DNA from: Pseudoalteromonas phenolica
GTDB taxonomy: Bacteria > Pseudomonadota > Gammaproteobacteria > Enterobacterales > Alteromonadaceae
Length of the DNA: 64,000 nt
Reading direction: 5' to 3'
Assembly (NCBI RefSeq): GCF_005886345.1
Contig: NZ_PNEC01000017.1
Location: forward strand, 1-64,000
The notes below the pieces were generated by a model that was not told the origin of the DNA, searched no databases, and saw only the letters and a list, made by a program, of their open reading frames with translations. How positions within the stretch are numbered: position 1 is the stretch's first letter; each line of letters opens with the position of its first letter. Position numbers and translations under genes: made by a program. Shown piece after piece: positions 9,325 to 18,122 of the stretch.

Positions 9325-10653
9325 TTATTTTTGATTCAGTTTTGCCTGTACTAAGAAAGATTTATACAACTGTTGTACATTTACTTTGGCATTGAGCTTT
9401 GCGGCGATAAGATAAAGTCCTGCAAGTTTACGATGAATAAATAGTGCGTCGATGGGTGGAGAGTGCCATTTGGATTTATCGGTGCTCATTTCAAGCCCTT
9501 TATCACGAATTTGTTTGGCAAGAGGACTCGCAGCAAAGTCATAGGCTATGTTTTGTCTGAGTGGCTCGCAAGCCAGCATAAAAATATCTATGACTTTATG
9601 TTTATATTCCAAGTCGATCTCTGAATCGAAGTAACCAATTTGTTCTGCGGCTGAAGCAACTAAATTACGGTTTTCAGATAGGGCACCCGAAAAGAGCGCA
9701 AAATAACCATTACAGACGACCTGCGTAAGCACTCGAGTTGCGCCAAAGTCGAGTAATACTATTTTGCAGGTATCGGGCTGATAAAGATAATTGCCAAAGT
9801 TAGGATCTGTTTGCACAGTATTAAATTTTAAGAGCTCAAAGAAGAATAAATAGATTAAGTTGCTAGCAAGGGCGTCACGTTGGGCTTGCGGCAAAGACAC
9901 ACAGGCTTCTAAGTCAATGCCTTCAACAAATTCCATACTGAGAATTTGCTCAGTGGTTAAATCGTTAATCACCTTGGGTATCTTAAATTGCTCGAAGCTT
10001 GCAAGATTCTCTTGATAGTGCTGTAAGTGACAAGCTTCGAGTTGATAATCAGATTCGTCTAAAAGTTGTTGTTTTGCCTCGGCAATAAGTGGTGCTATGT
10101 CGATATGCTTGGGTAATAAGCCACTCATTTTTAGAAGGCTTGCAAGATTATCGACATCGCTTTTTATGCTTTTTGCGATCCCCGGGTATTGAATCTTTAC
10201 CGCCAACTTTTGGCCGTTTTCGAGTGTCGCCTTGTGTACTTGGCCAATTGAAGCAGCAGCAAATGGCTTAAGCTCAATGTGTGAAAATTTGTTGAGCCAG
10301 TTATCTCCCCAGTGTGATTTAAGAACACCGACTAGCTGTTTATGGGGCATAGCATGACCTTCAGATCTTAGCCTTGCCAATAATTTACTTAATTCAGGAG
10401 GCAAAACCTCACCCGAGTCCATAGATAAAAGCTGCCCCAACTTCATGGCTGCACCTCTAAGTTGAGCGAGCTGCTCAGCTAAGTTTTCAATATTTTTGGG
10501 AGATAAAATTAACGACTGTTTATCGAGTTTTTCACCTTTGGCGACTGACCTTGCGCTGTCTATTAATACATTGCCTGCCACTTTCGAAGCGAGTAAACCG
10601 AATTTACTGAGTCGAGAAAAACGAGAAGTTGGAACTGATTTACTTTTATCCAT
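9325..10653 (-). CDS. ABC1/UbiB-family atypical kinase
   Basis: About 442 residues from the ATG at 10653; a TTG seven codons upstream is an alternative. The Ala/Gly-rich N-terminal lobe has the KxGQ-type motif (MKLGQLLSM) and the family-specific AAASIGQVHKATL loop, then the VAIK-like lysine (LAVKIQYPG). The catalytic region appears as QTDPNFGNYL and the metal-binding DFGATR. ABC1 kinases support ubiquinone biosynthesis or lipid homeostasis. This one stands apart from ubi genes and lacks the C-terminal TM pair of UbiB, so it is a paralogue, not ubiB itself. Confidence 0.85.
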   Translation of the reverse strand: MDKSKSVPTSRFSRLSKFGLLASKVAGNVLIDSARSVAKGEKLDKQSLILSPKNIENLAEQLAQLRGAAMKLGQLLSMDSGEVLPPELSKLLARLRSEGHAMPHKQLVGVLKSHWGDNWLNKFSHIELKPFAAASIGQVHKATLENGQKLAVKIQYPGIAKSIKSDVDNLASLLKMSGLLPKHIDIAPLIAEAKQQLLDESDYQLEACHLQHYQENLASFEQFKIPKVINDLTTEQILSMEFVEGIDLEACVSLPQAQRDALASNLIYLFFFELLKFNTVQTDPNFGNYLYQPDTCKIVLLDFGATRVLTQVVCNGYFALFSGALSENRNLVASAAEQIGYFDSEIDLEYKHKVIDIFMLACEPLRQNIAYDFAASPLAKQIRDKGLEMSTDKSKWHSPPIDALFIHRKLAGLYLIAAKLNAKVNVQQLYKSFLVQAKLNQK

Positions 10654-10735
10654 AGAAATAACTAAGTGCTTCAAAATGCTAAACTTCTGTAACTACGATA
10701 GTTAGATAGTTTTAGATCGCTCTTTCCCAGTGATA

Positions 10736-11260
10736 TTAACGTAAAAATTGCGTCTTATCTTGTCGGGTATGAATGACTTCATCCAGTGCAAGTGGTTTGG
10801 CAAATCCTGGTACGCCTTCGTGTGCGAGCAGCCATTGTTTTCGTTCAACGCCACCTGCGTAACCCGTTAACGTGCCCGATGCGCCAATAACTCGATGACA
10901 GGGCACAATCAGAGTTATTGGGTTTCTGCCGTTAGCCCCACCGACGGCGCGCACGGCTTTAGGATTGTTAAGCTGCTCTGCGAGCTGAAAATAAGAGTGG
11001 GTGTGACCAAATGGAATTTCGCACAACGCTTGCCAGACTGATTTTTGAAACTCAGTGCCCACGGGATCAAGGGGGAGATCAAAGCTTTGGCGAGTACCAG
11101 TAAAGTATTCCTCAAGTTGTGCAATACACTGGGTGATAACTCTTGAAGGTACTGTGGGCTCTTTATGTTCGCCACAGAAAATGACCTGACATATCCCTTC
11201 GTCGGTTGCTTTTATTTCCATCCTGCCAAGCGGGCTTTCAAAGTAATCGCAATACATCAT
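10736..11260 (-). CDS. ogt: Methylated-DNA-protein cysteine methyltransferase
   Basis: 174 residues. The start at 11260 is set by an ATGATG whose ATGA overlaps the TGA of the upstream glycosylase gene, which implies translational coupling. The active-site motif is PCHRVIG, with the alkyl-accepting Cys, and the recognition-helix region [13 protein letters not shown] is intact. It removes alkyl groups from O6-alkylguanine in a suicide reaction. Together with the preceding Ada-AlkA gene it forms an alkylation-damage repair operon. Confidence 0.92.
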   Translation of the reverse strand: MMYCDYFESPLGRMEIKATDEGICQVIFCGEHKEPTVPSRVITQCIAQLEEYFTGTRQSFDLPLDPVGTEFQKSVWQALCEIPFGHTHSYFQLAEQLNNPKAVRAVGGANGRNPITLIVPCHRVIGASGTLTGYAGGVERKQWLLAHEGVPGFAKPLALDEVIHTRQDKTQFLR

Positions 11261-12645
11261 AGTTTGTCCCATAGTTGAAAAGTAAGGTAACTTCGCCAAG
11301 GAGCGGTTTTGTCAGAGTCAAAATCAGCGTGTGCTTTTAGTGCTTTAATCACTCCAAGATCGGTAGCGAGAAATATATCAGGGTCGCTTAAGCCGCGCAT
11401 TTTGGCATAATTTGCTGTCCAAGGGCCGATCCCTTTGAGTGCCAGCCAATTATCTGGGTTTTGTGCTTCAATAGGTTTGTCTACTGCAAACTGAGCAAAC
11501 CTCGCAATGGTTTGTTTGCGGCTTTCGGGCATTTTAAAAAATGCTAAGTCGCTTTGCACTATGGCTTCTGCTGTGGGGAAGTACAGCACACTCTCGCAAT
11601 GCGTCTCTTGGTCATTGGCTTCTTTTTCGCCTAAGGTTTCAACCAGTTTAATCACTAAATTTTTAGCAGCAGTCACCGATATTTGCTGGCCTAAAATAGC
11701 GCGCATACCCGCTTCAAACACATCCCAAATACCGGGCAAGCGTAACCCAGAGCGGATCAGCGTATCTGTGCCAAGCGCGTCAGTTAAGTCTTGCTCTATT
11801 TGCTCGAGCTCTGCATCTAAATCGAGCACGCGGCGAATATTACTGACCACAGGTTTGAGAACACGGTTATCTTCAAGGCTAATCTCGACCAAGAATTGGT
11901 TCTTTTCAGCTTGATGGTGAGCGGTGAATTGTCCTTTAATACTTTGATAAATAAAGCTACGGCCATAAAAATTTTCGCCAATCCATTCAAGACCTGGAAT
12001 GAGTCTGGCAGATAAAAAGCGCTGCATTTTTTGCCAATCAAACGGTGGGCGATACGACAGTTTCAAGGTTAGTTTTGCATTATTTTTACTTGTCTGTTTA
12101 CGCATTTGAGTGGGGGTGAGTTTAAGCTGTTGTTTGAAACAGTCATTAAAGCGGCGAATACTGTCAAAGCCACTGGCGAGCGCAATCTCGGTAATGGGTA
12201 AACTGGTTTGGTGTAGTAATTTTTTGGCAAACAAGCACTGCTGATAAAGTGCATAAGCTTTTGGAGAAACACCTATTTGTTCGTTGAATAGTCTTCTTAA
12301 GTATCTGTCGCTGACACCCAATCGTGAAGCGAGTTCAACAATAGAGCCAGTCTGTAATGCCCCTTCATCAATTAAGCGAACTGCGCGATTTAATGTTGCG
12401 CCATTGCCTTGCCAAGCAGCCGAACTCGGTGCGCTGTCAGGGCGACACCGTAAACATGGACGATAGCCTGCCTCAGCGGCCTGTACAGCATTTTTAAAAT
12501 ACTCCACGTTTTCTTCTTTCGGCGGCGATGCAGGGCAAATGGTTCTACAATAGATCCCGGTGGTTTTAACCGCAATGAAGAACTTACCATCAAAGCGAGG
12601 ATCCCTTGAAAAACGCGCTTTTTGACAAATTTCGAGACTGAGCAT
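11257..12645 (-). CDS. Ada-type regulator fused to AlkA 3-methyladenine DNA glycosylase
   Basis: 462 residues. Residues 1-75 are the Ada methyl-phosphotriester domain with all four zinc cysteines (C33, C37, C64, C67). Residues about 85-185 are an AraC-type double HTH ([21 protein letters not shown]). The rest is an AlkA N-terminal domain and HhH-GPD glycosylase ([17 protein letters not shown], then the catalytic Asp in ATDLGV). Methylation of the first Cys would turn it into an activator while the C-terminus excises alkylated bases. GGAG precedes the ATG. It overlaps ogt by 4 nt. Probably autoregulated, as Ada is. Confidence 0.92.
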   Translation of the reverse strand: MLSLEICQKARFSRDPRFDGKFFIAVKTTGIYCRTICPASPPKEENVEYFKNAVQAAEAGYRPCLRCRPDSAPSSAAWQGNGATLNRAVRLIDEGALQTGSIVELASRLGVSDRYLRRLFNEQIGVSPKAYALYQQCLFAKKLLHQTSLPITEIALASGFDSIRRFNDCFKQQLKLTPTQMRKQTSKNNAKLTLKLSYRPPFDWQKMQRFLSARLIPGLEWIGENFYGRSFIYQSIKGQFTAHHQAEKNQFLVEISLEDNRVLKPVVSNIRRVLDLDAELEQIEQDLTDALGTDTLIRSGLRLPGIWDVFEAGMRAILGQQISVTAAKNLVIKLVETLGEKEANDQETHCESVLYFPTAEAIVQSDLAFFKMPESRKQTIARFAQFAVDKPIEAQNPDNWLALKGIGPWTANYAKMRGLSDPDIFLATDLGVIKALKAHADFDSDKTAPWRSYLTFQLWDKL

Positions 12646-12768
12646 AGTTGCTCCAATTAAATATGCTTGCCGTCATTATATGTAGATAGCGCCAGACTAC
12701 TAGCCAAAAACGGCACTGAATGTAAAACCCGCTTTTACAGGTCATCTAAAATAGTTTAGAAAGAGTAT

Positions 12769-12787
12769 GTTTCAGGGTAACTGAAAC
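12769..12787. promoter_or_regulatory. Operator-like inverted repeat GTTTCAG-N5-CTGAAAC
   Basis: A 7-bp inverted repeat with a 5-bp spacer lies 20 nt upstream of the TTG start at 12808. The same half-sites, with a 6-bp spacer, form the core of the perfect palindrome ahead of cydA (50935-50968). The binding protein is unknown; a dimeric HTH regulator is the simplest reading. Confidence 0.45.
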
Positions 12788-12807
12788 TAATTGCTGCGAG
12801 GTAGCGT

Positions 12808-13656
12808 TTGAAACGTGTTTACTGTGTGTTGTGTATGATAATTGTTTTTTCTCAATACAGCTTTGCTGCTAGGTTAGGGCATACAAAAGTTGATTTCATT
12901 GGCTTGTCAGAACTCAATGAAGCGCAGCAAACTAAAGTGAAAAGCTGGATAAATCATGGCTTAGATGCAACTGAAAAAACGCTCGGGCCTTTAATCCAAA
13001 AAGCCGTACCAATATATTTGAAACCACAATATTTTGCTTTTGAACCAGTGCCTTGGGCCGAAGTCATTCGCGGTGAGTTAGATGGTGTAGAGCTTCAATT
13101 TAGTCGCTATTCGAGTCTCAAACAATTAAAAAACGACTGGACCTTGTATCACGAGTTAGCGCATTTATATCATCCACTTTTAGATTACAAAGATTTCTGG
13201 CTGACTGAAGGGCTTGCTACCTTACTGCAAAATCAAATTATGAAAGATAGTGGCATTATTACCTATGACAATATGATGATGCGACTCAAAGCAGGGCTTG
13301 AGCGGGGACAATCCAACACCTATCGGTTGTCACATCTTCAAGATGCGCGTTTAGCGAGTGTGAGTAGTAATATGTGGCAACTCAACGCTCAGCAGTGGGT
13401 GTATTGGAGTGGTGTGGCATTTTTTATAGAAGCGCAATATCAACTCAAACTGCAGCAAGCTCAATATCAAACCATTGCAGAGCTGATCAAAGCCTATCAG
13501 TCCTGTTGTAAAGCATCAGAGCAGCAATCTGGTCGTCAATTTTTAATGGAATTGGATAAGCTTTCAAAAACGGCTTTGTTTAGTAATTTATACTTAAAAT
13601 ATAAAAATCGGACAGACTTTCCCAAGTTGAAACAAAAACATTTAAATGCATTATGA
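12808..13656 (+). CDS. Exported gluzincin-like (HExxH) putative metallopeptidase
   Basis: 282 residues. The TTG start is supported by GAGG 8 nt upstream and by the signal peptide it creates (MKRVYCVLCMIIVFSQYSFAA). The zinc motif HELAH is at residues 115-119 with a downstream Glu in LTEGLATLL at 134, the arrangement of MA-clan gluzincins such as M1-like peptidases. Probably periplasmic. Substrate unknown. Confidence 0.72.
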   Translation: MKRVYCVLCMIIVFSQYSFAARLGHTKVDFIGLSELNEAQQTKVKSWINHGLDATEKTLGPLIQKAVPIYLKPQYFAFEPVPWAEVIRGELDGVELQFSRYSSLKQLKNDWTLYHELAHLYHPLLDYKDFWLTEGLATLLQNQIMKDSGIITYDNMMMRLKAGLERGQSNTYRLSHLQDARLASVSSNMWQLNAQQWVYWSGVAFFIEAQYQLKLQQAQYQTIAELIKAYQSCCKASEQQSGRQFLMELDKLSKTALFSNLYLKYKNRTDFPKLKQKHLNAL

Positions 13657-13696
13657 TAATCTTTGCTAGAGTTTGTAAGTTTAGCAGGGGAAATAT

Positions 13697-14071
13697 ATGG
13701 ATATTCTGATCACACAGGAAGTTGCACTCCATCAATACGAAGTGAGACAAAACGTCAGTCAAGTTACGCGTCTTCTCCACCCTGAGTTTGTAGAGGTTGG
13801 GGCTTCAGGCAAACGTTATGATCTTCAGAGTATTTTAGAAATGCTGGCTTTTGAACCTCATGAAGCAGGTTGTGTGCATTCTCAAAACTTTCAATGTATT
13901 ACAGTTGGGCATGATTCAAGGTTACTGACTTACGAAGCCGCTTGGGTATATGAGGGAGGAAAAGTCGATGCTTTTTCAAGGCGGGCTTCACTCTGGCAAC
14001 AAACCGAGGTAGGCTGGCAATTAAGATATCATCAAGGAACGTATTGCGACGCATTTGAATTAATAAAATGA
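13697..14071 (+). CDS. SnoaL/DUF4440-like (NTF2 fold) protein
   Basis: 124 residues in the size range of the NTF2-like superfamily. The pattern LLHPEFVEVGASGKRYD followed by ILEMLAF, and the C-terminal strands RRASLWQQTEVGWQLRYHQGT, fit DUF4440 proteins, which bind small molecules or act as accessory enzymes. An SD-like AGGGGAA precedes the ATG. It overlaps the cupin gene by 4 nt (ATGA), so they are translationally coupled. Confidence 0.75.
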   Translation: MDILITQEVALHQYEVRQNVSQVTRLLHPEFVEVGASGKRYDLQSILEMLAFEPHEAGCVHSQNFQCITVGHDSRLLTYEAAWVYEGGKVDAFSRRASLWQQTEVGWQLRYHQGTYCDAFELIK

Positions 14072-14484
14072 AAAATAGCTTCTTAGCTCTGTGCTTACTC
14101 CCTCTTTTTGCTTGTGTATCTACTGAGCAAACCAATCGTGAAATCAAGGTAGTTGAGGTTGTGAAATCCTCAAATAGCTGGAATGGCACTAAGCTACCAC
14201 TTTACCCTCAAGGTCAGCCCGAAGTGACAGTATTACGTATTACTATTCCCAAAGGTGCGACTTTACCTATGCATCAACACCCAGTTATTAACGTAGGTGT
14301 GTTATTAAAAGGTGAGTTGACGGTAAAAACAAAAGAGGGTGAAACGTTACTGATGAAAGCGGGCGATCCTATTGTTGAAGTGGTCGATACGTGGCATTTG
14401 GGGACTAGTACTGGCATAGAGGATGCTGAGATCATGGTGTTTTATGCGGGCGTAAAAGATAAACCGTTAACTATTAAGCACTGA
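14068..14484 (+). CDS. Cupin-domain lipoprotein
   Basis: 138 residues. Signal peptide with lipobox LFAC (Cys about 16). A single cupin barrel follows: ITIPKGATLPMHQHPVINVG carries the two metal-binding His of motif 1, and the strand set ending WHLGTS carries the His of motif 2. Membrane-anchored cupins of this kind are common in marine bacteria, but their ligands are unknown. Start codon overlaps the NTF2-like gene's stop. Confidence 0.8.
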   Translation: MKNSFLALCLLPLFACVSTEQTNREIKVVEVVKSSNSWNGTKLPLYPQGQPEVTVLRITIPKGATLPMHQHPVINVGVLLKGELTVKTKEGETLLMKAGDPIVEVVDTWHLGTSTGIEDAEIMVFYAGVKDKPLTIKH

Positions 14485-14520
14485 GGTATCACGTGCACTA
14501 TTAATGTGTTTGGTAGCCTA

Positions 14521-14697
14521 ATGTCAGTGCGAAGAGAGTTAGAGCAATGACGACTTTATAAAGAGTCGCAAACTGGCATACGTAGTCGAGTATACGATGT
14601 CGTTATTGCTGATTATTTGACAGCTTCAGAACTCAGAGGCTATCTTGATGATATTTATAATAAATATTCAAGAGAGCATTATCCAAAAGTTGAGTAA
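14521..14697 (+). pseudogene. Small gene interrupted by an in-frame TGA
   Basis: ATG at 14521 encodes MSVRRELEQ, then TGA (14548-14550), then in the same frame 48 coding-like residues (YKESQTGIRSRVYDVVIADY and LRGYLDDIYNKYSREHYPKV) up to TAA at 14695. Restoring TGA to TGG (Trp) would give a plausible 58-residue protein. I do not recognise the family. Alternatively only a fragment survives. Confidence 0.4.
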
Positions 14698-14820
14698 CTC
14701 ATCGTTTAATTAGGGTAAATCTACTAAAGTCTAGTGTCCTTTAACGTCAGCGTAAACTAGCGTGAGAGTGTAAAGACCATAAATTAACCAAGGTTATTTG
14801 GCGAAATTAAAGGCACTATT

Positions 14821-16719
14821 ATGACAACAAGAAACTCATCCTATCAGTCTTACTATCAAGACTTTCAACAAGATCCAGAGGCATTTTGGCTTAAACAAGC
14901 ACAAAAACTGAATTTGCACACACAGCCTACTCAAGGTGTCAGCCAATGCCATGAGCAACATGACCATTGGTTTGCAGATGGCGAGCTGAATACCTGTTAT
15001 TTGGCACTCGATCATCATATTGAGCAGGGACGAGGCGAGCAGTTGGCACTTATTTGTGACTCACCAGTCACTGAGCAAAAACGAACATACACCTATAACC
15101 AAATTCATGAAGTGGTTAGCTTGTTTGCTGGTGGCTTAAAAAACTTAGGGGTAGAAGCGGGCGACCGCGTGGTTATTTACATGCCGATGATCCCCGAAGC
15201 GTCTATTGCTATGCTAGCCTGCGCCCGAATTGGCGCCGTTCACTCAGTGGTTTTCGGTGGCTTTGCCCCGCGTGAGCTCGCAATGCGCATTGATGATGCC
15301 AAACCTAGACTTGTGCTAACTGCATCTTGCGGCGTTGAGCCTAGCCGTATAATTGAATACAAGCCTATGCTCGATGAGGCGCTTGAGCTTGCCGAGCACA
15401 AAGTGGCTCATTGCGTGGTCTTCCAACGACCACAAGCCCAAGCGCAGTTACAAGTCAAGCGCGATTTAGATTGGCTAACCGTACTTGAAAAAGCACAACC
15501 GACAGATGCTGTACCACTTCCTGCAACTCACCCGCTTTATATTTTATACTTCTGGCACCACAGGCACTCCGAAAGGCGTTTTACGTGAACAGGGTGGTCA
15601 TGCGGTGGCACTTAATTACAGCATGCAAACAGTGTATGGCATGCAGCCAGGACAAGTATTTTGGGCTGCTTCTCTGACATAGGCTGGGTCGTCGGCCACT
15701 CATATATTGTTTATGGGCCGTTAATTTACGGCTGCACCACGGTTTTATACGAAGGCAAGCCTGTATTTACACCAGATGCTGGCGCATTTTGGCGAGTGGT
15801 AGAAGAGTATAAAGTGAATACATTGTTTAGTGCGCCAACGGCTTTCAGAGCAATTAAAAAGCAAGATCCAGATGCCAAGCTATTGGCTAAATATGATGTG
15901 TCTAGTTTAGAAAGGTTGTTCTTAGCAGGCGAGCGACTAGACCCAGCAACCTATGAGTGGCTACAAGATAAAACAGGCCTCCCAGTGATTGATCACTGGT
16001 GGCAAACGGAAACAGGGTGGGCAATTGCTTGTAACCCAGTGGGTATTGAGCAACTACCCACCAATGCTGGAAGTGCTACGGTACCAACGCCAGGTTATCA
16101 AGTTCACATTCTTGATGTAGATGGCAGCCAATGTGAAGCGAATGAACAAGGCGTGGTTGCGGTGAAATTACCACTACCACCTGGGTGTCTTACCACAATT
16201 TGGGGCAATGCCGATCGTTTTAAGCAAAGTTATCTGTCTCAATACAAAGGCTATTATTTATCGGGTGATGGCGGCTACATCGACGAAGATGGCTACTTGT
16301 TTATCATGGGTCGAACCGATGACGTGATTAATGTGGCAGGCCACCGTTTATCAACCGGAGAAATGGAAGAAGTGGTCGCAGCACATCCAAGTGTGGCTGA
16401 GTGCGCGGTGTTTGCCAGTAAAGATAACCTGAAAGGGCAAGTACCCGTTGCTATGGTGGTAACAAAAGAAGGTTACGTCAAACAAGATGATGAAATTGCA
16501 GATGAGATCCGCGCATCTATTCGTGCTCAAATTGGTGCAATTGCCTGTTTGCAAACCATTCAAGTTGTAGAACGTTTACCTAAAACCCGTTCGGGGAAAA
16601 TACTTCGTAAAAATTTACGTCAGTTAGTTGATGGTGAGCAAATTCAAGTCCCTTCAACAATTGAAGACCCTTCAGTGATTGAAGAAATCCAAGCTCAGTG
16701 GCAATCATTTTCAAGGTAG
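14821..16719 (+). pseudogene. prpE: Propionyl-CoA synthetase (acyl-CoA synthetase) gene with two compensating frameshifts
   Basis: The full span corresponds to ~632 codons, the normal length of PrpE, which activates propionate to propionyl-CoA via an acyl-adenylate. The frame is lost near 15547, where a TA appears to be missing just before the P-loop YTSGTTGTPKG. It is regained near 15671-15675, where a CT appears duplicated in TCTCTGAC. The ~120 nt between them encode the correct protein in the +1 frame (through GQVFWAAS), so the original frame is clear. The rest is intact, including DHWWQTETGW, YYLSGDGGY and the catalytic-Lys region TRSGKILRKNLRQL. As read, translation stops at 15588 and the enzyme would be inactive. 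Could equally be acetyl-CoA-synthetase-like in substrate use. Confidence 0.85.
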
Positions 16720-17237
16720 TGTAAACCTTAAGAACGCAGCATAAAATTTACATAAATTGAGAAACTAATTAGATGAAGTAGCAAGACCGTAACACTGTTT
16801 CTAAGAAGCAGTGTTACGATAAAATTAATGTATATCTCTACCTTTTGCTGCTTTCGGTCATACTTTTAAAGCCGTTTCTATTAAAGAGTAGCCTTCTTCC
16901 AACAATGCTTCTTAATTGATTCAAGTATACGTTTAAATTGTTCTAAATTTTGTTTTTAATGAATGAGTGTTTTGAACAGTTGATTGCATATTTGGGTTAG
17001 CTCATAATTTGATTAGTGCTGCTGACATCTCAAAAATCAATAGCTCCCTCTTTTTTGCTTGATTTAACAATACAATTAGACAATTAGACAATTAGACAAC
17101 TTATGTATTCTGTAAAAAGTCATCAACTGATTTACATGAGTTTGATGCAAGCTTAATTGCTTCAGTAAAACATATCCAAATATTCTTAGCTTAAAAAGCA
17201 GTGTTATAGCAATCCTCCAAATGATTCAGATTTTAAA
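16720..17237. other. Long intergenic region with hairpin and short tandem repeat
   Basis: No supportable gene in 518 bases. Contents: a 9-bp inverted repeat GTAACACTG/CAGTGTTAC (16789-16817, 11-nt loop, no T run) just after prpE; a second copy of AAGCAGTGTTA at 17196-17206; and three tandem copies of CAATTAGA at 17073-17096. Confidence 0.5.
17073..17096. repeat. Three tandem copies of an 8-bp unit (CAATTAGA)
   Basis: Three exact consecutive copies plus a partial fourth (CAA). It is in non-coding DNA downstream of the convergent gene ends at 16719 and 17238. Likely slippage product with no evident role. Confidence 0.8.
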
Positions 17238-17978
17238 CTACGAATCTGAAATATCACTACAAACTTTGTCCTTTTTGCTTTTATTCATTTGAAGTTTTGC
17301 TGTTCTCTTTAAAGATTGAATTAAATTTGGATCAGAAGACTTATTTGCTGCTAGATAAAGTTTTTTACTCAAAGCTTTAATAGTGAAACTTTCTAGCTTT
17401 AATTTATTAAAAAACTCTTCTTGAGTAAGGTTTTTAATAAATAGATCAGCTGCAAAAATTACATCTACTCGTCCTTTGGATAGCAGACCTAACCCTTGTT
17501 CATGGCTTGCTAGAATGACTAAGTTGTCATCGGTACTAAAGCCATGTTTCTTTAGGTATAACTCACTAGGCTGACCAGAGGCAACGGAAACAACATATTT
17601 TTTTGCGTCTTTTACAGAAGAAATAGAAATCTTGTTGTTATCTTTTTTCCAAAAAAAAGAAACATTTATATCGCATAAAGGCATAATCCATTTAAATATA
17701 TCCTCACGCTCTTTTGTACGAGCCACAGAATAAAGCAATGCATTCTTTTCTTTTAATGCATTATGGTAAGAACGATACCAAGGTAAAACGTGAATTTTGT
17801 ATGGAATATTAACTTCATCAAGAAGCCCCTTAACCAATGTGGTAGAAATTCCAGTGATATTTTTTGGAGATAATCTTACTTGGTAGGGTGGAAACTCTTC
17901 AGTATATACATTTAACATTTTAGCACTGATAGTAAATGAGAAACACAAAACAGTGATAAATATTATGATTGATTTCAC
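17238..17978 (-). CDS. Periplasmic solute-binding protein (SBP_bac_3 type)
   Basis: 246 residues from a GTG start with GGAGAG 6 nt upstream. Signal peptide ends near FTISA. The mature N-terminus LNVYTEEFPPYQ and the later VARTKEREDIFKWIMP motif are typical of the amino-acid-binding type-3 family. No ABC permease is nearby. It is divergent from a chemoreceptor gene at 18123, so it may serve as a sensory ligand-binding partner or an orphan binding protein. Confidence 0.8.
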   Translation of the reverse strand: MKSIIIFITVLCFSFTISAKMLNVYTEEFPPYQVRLSPKNITGISTTLVKGLLDEVNIPYKIHVLPWYRSYHNALKEKNALLYSVARTKEREDIFKWIMPLCDINVSFFWKKDNNKISISSVKDAKKYVVSVASGQPSELYLKKHGFSTDDNLVILASHEQGLGLLSKGRVDVIFAADLFIKNLTQEEFFNKLKLESFTIKALSKKLYLAANKSSDPNLIQSLKRTAKLQMNKSKKDKVCSDISDS

Positions 17979-18122
17979 GTTAATCTCTCCACTCAGTTTT
18001 TTTAATTTTAGTAAAGATTATTTAAATTGAAGGACAGAAATCAGGTTTTATAACTTCCTTTTTTGCATCTACTTAGATTGTGGTCAATACTTAATCAAAA
18101 TAAAAACTCATGCTCATTGACT

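Noticed and set aside
15547..15675. Programmed ribosomal frameshift in prpE
   Set aside because: Two shifts of opposite sense without slippery heptamer, Shine-Dalgarno-like stimulator or downstream pseudoknot, and PrpE is not known to use frameshifting.
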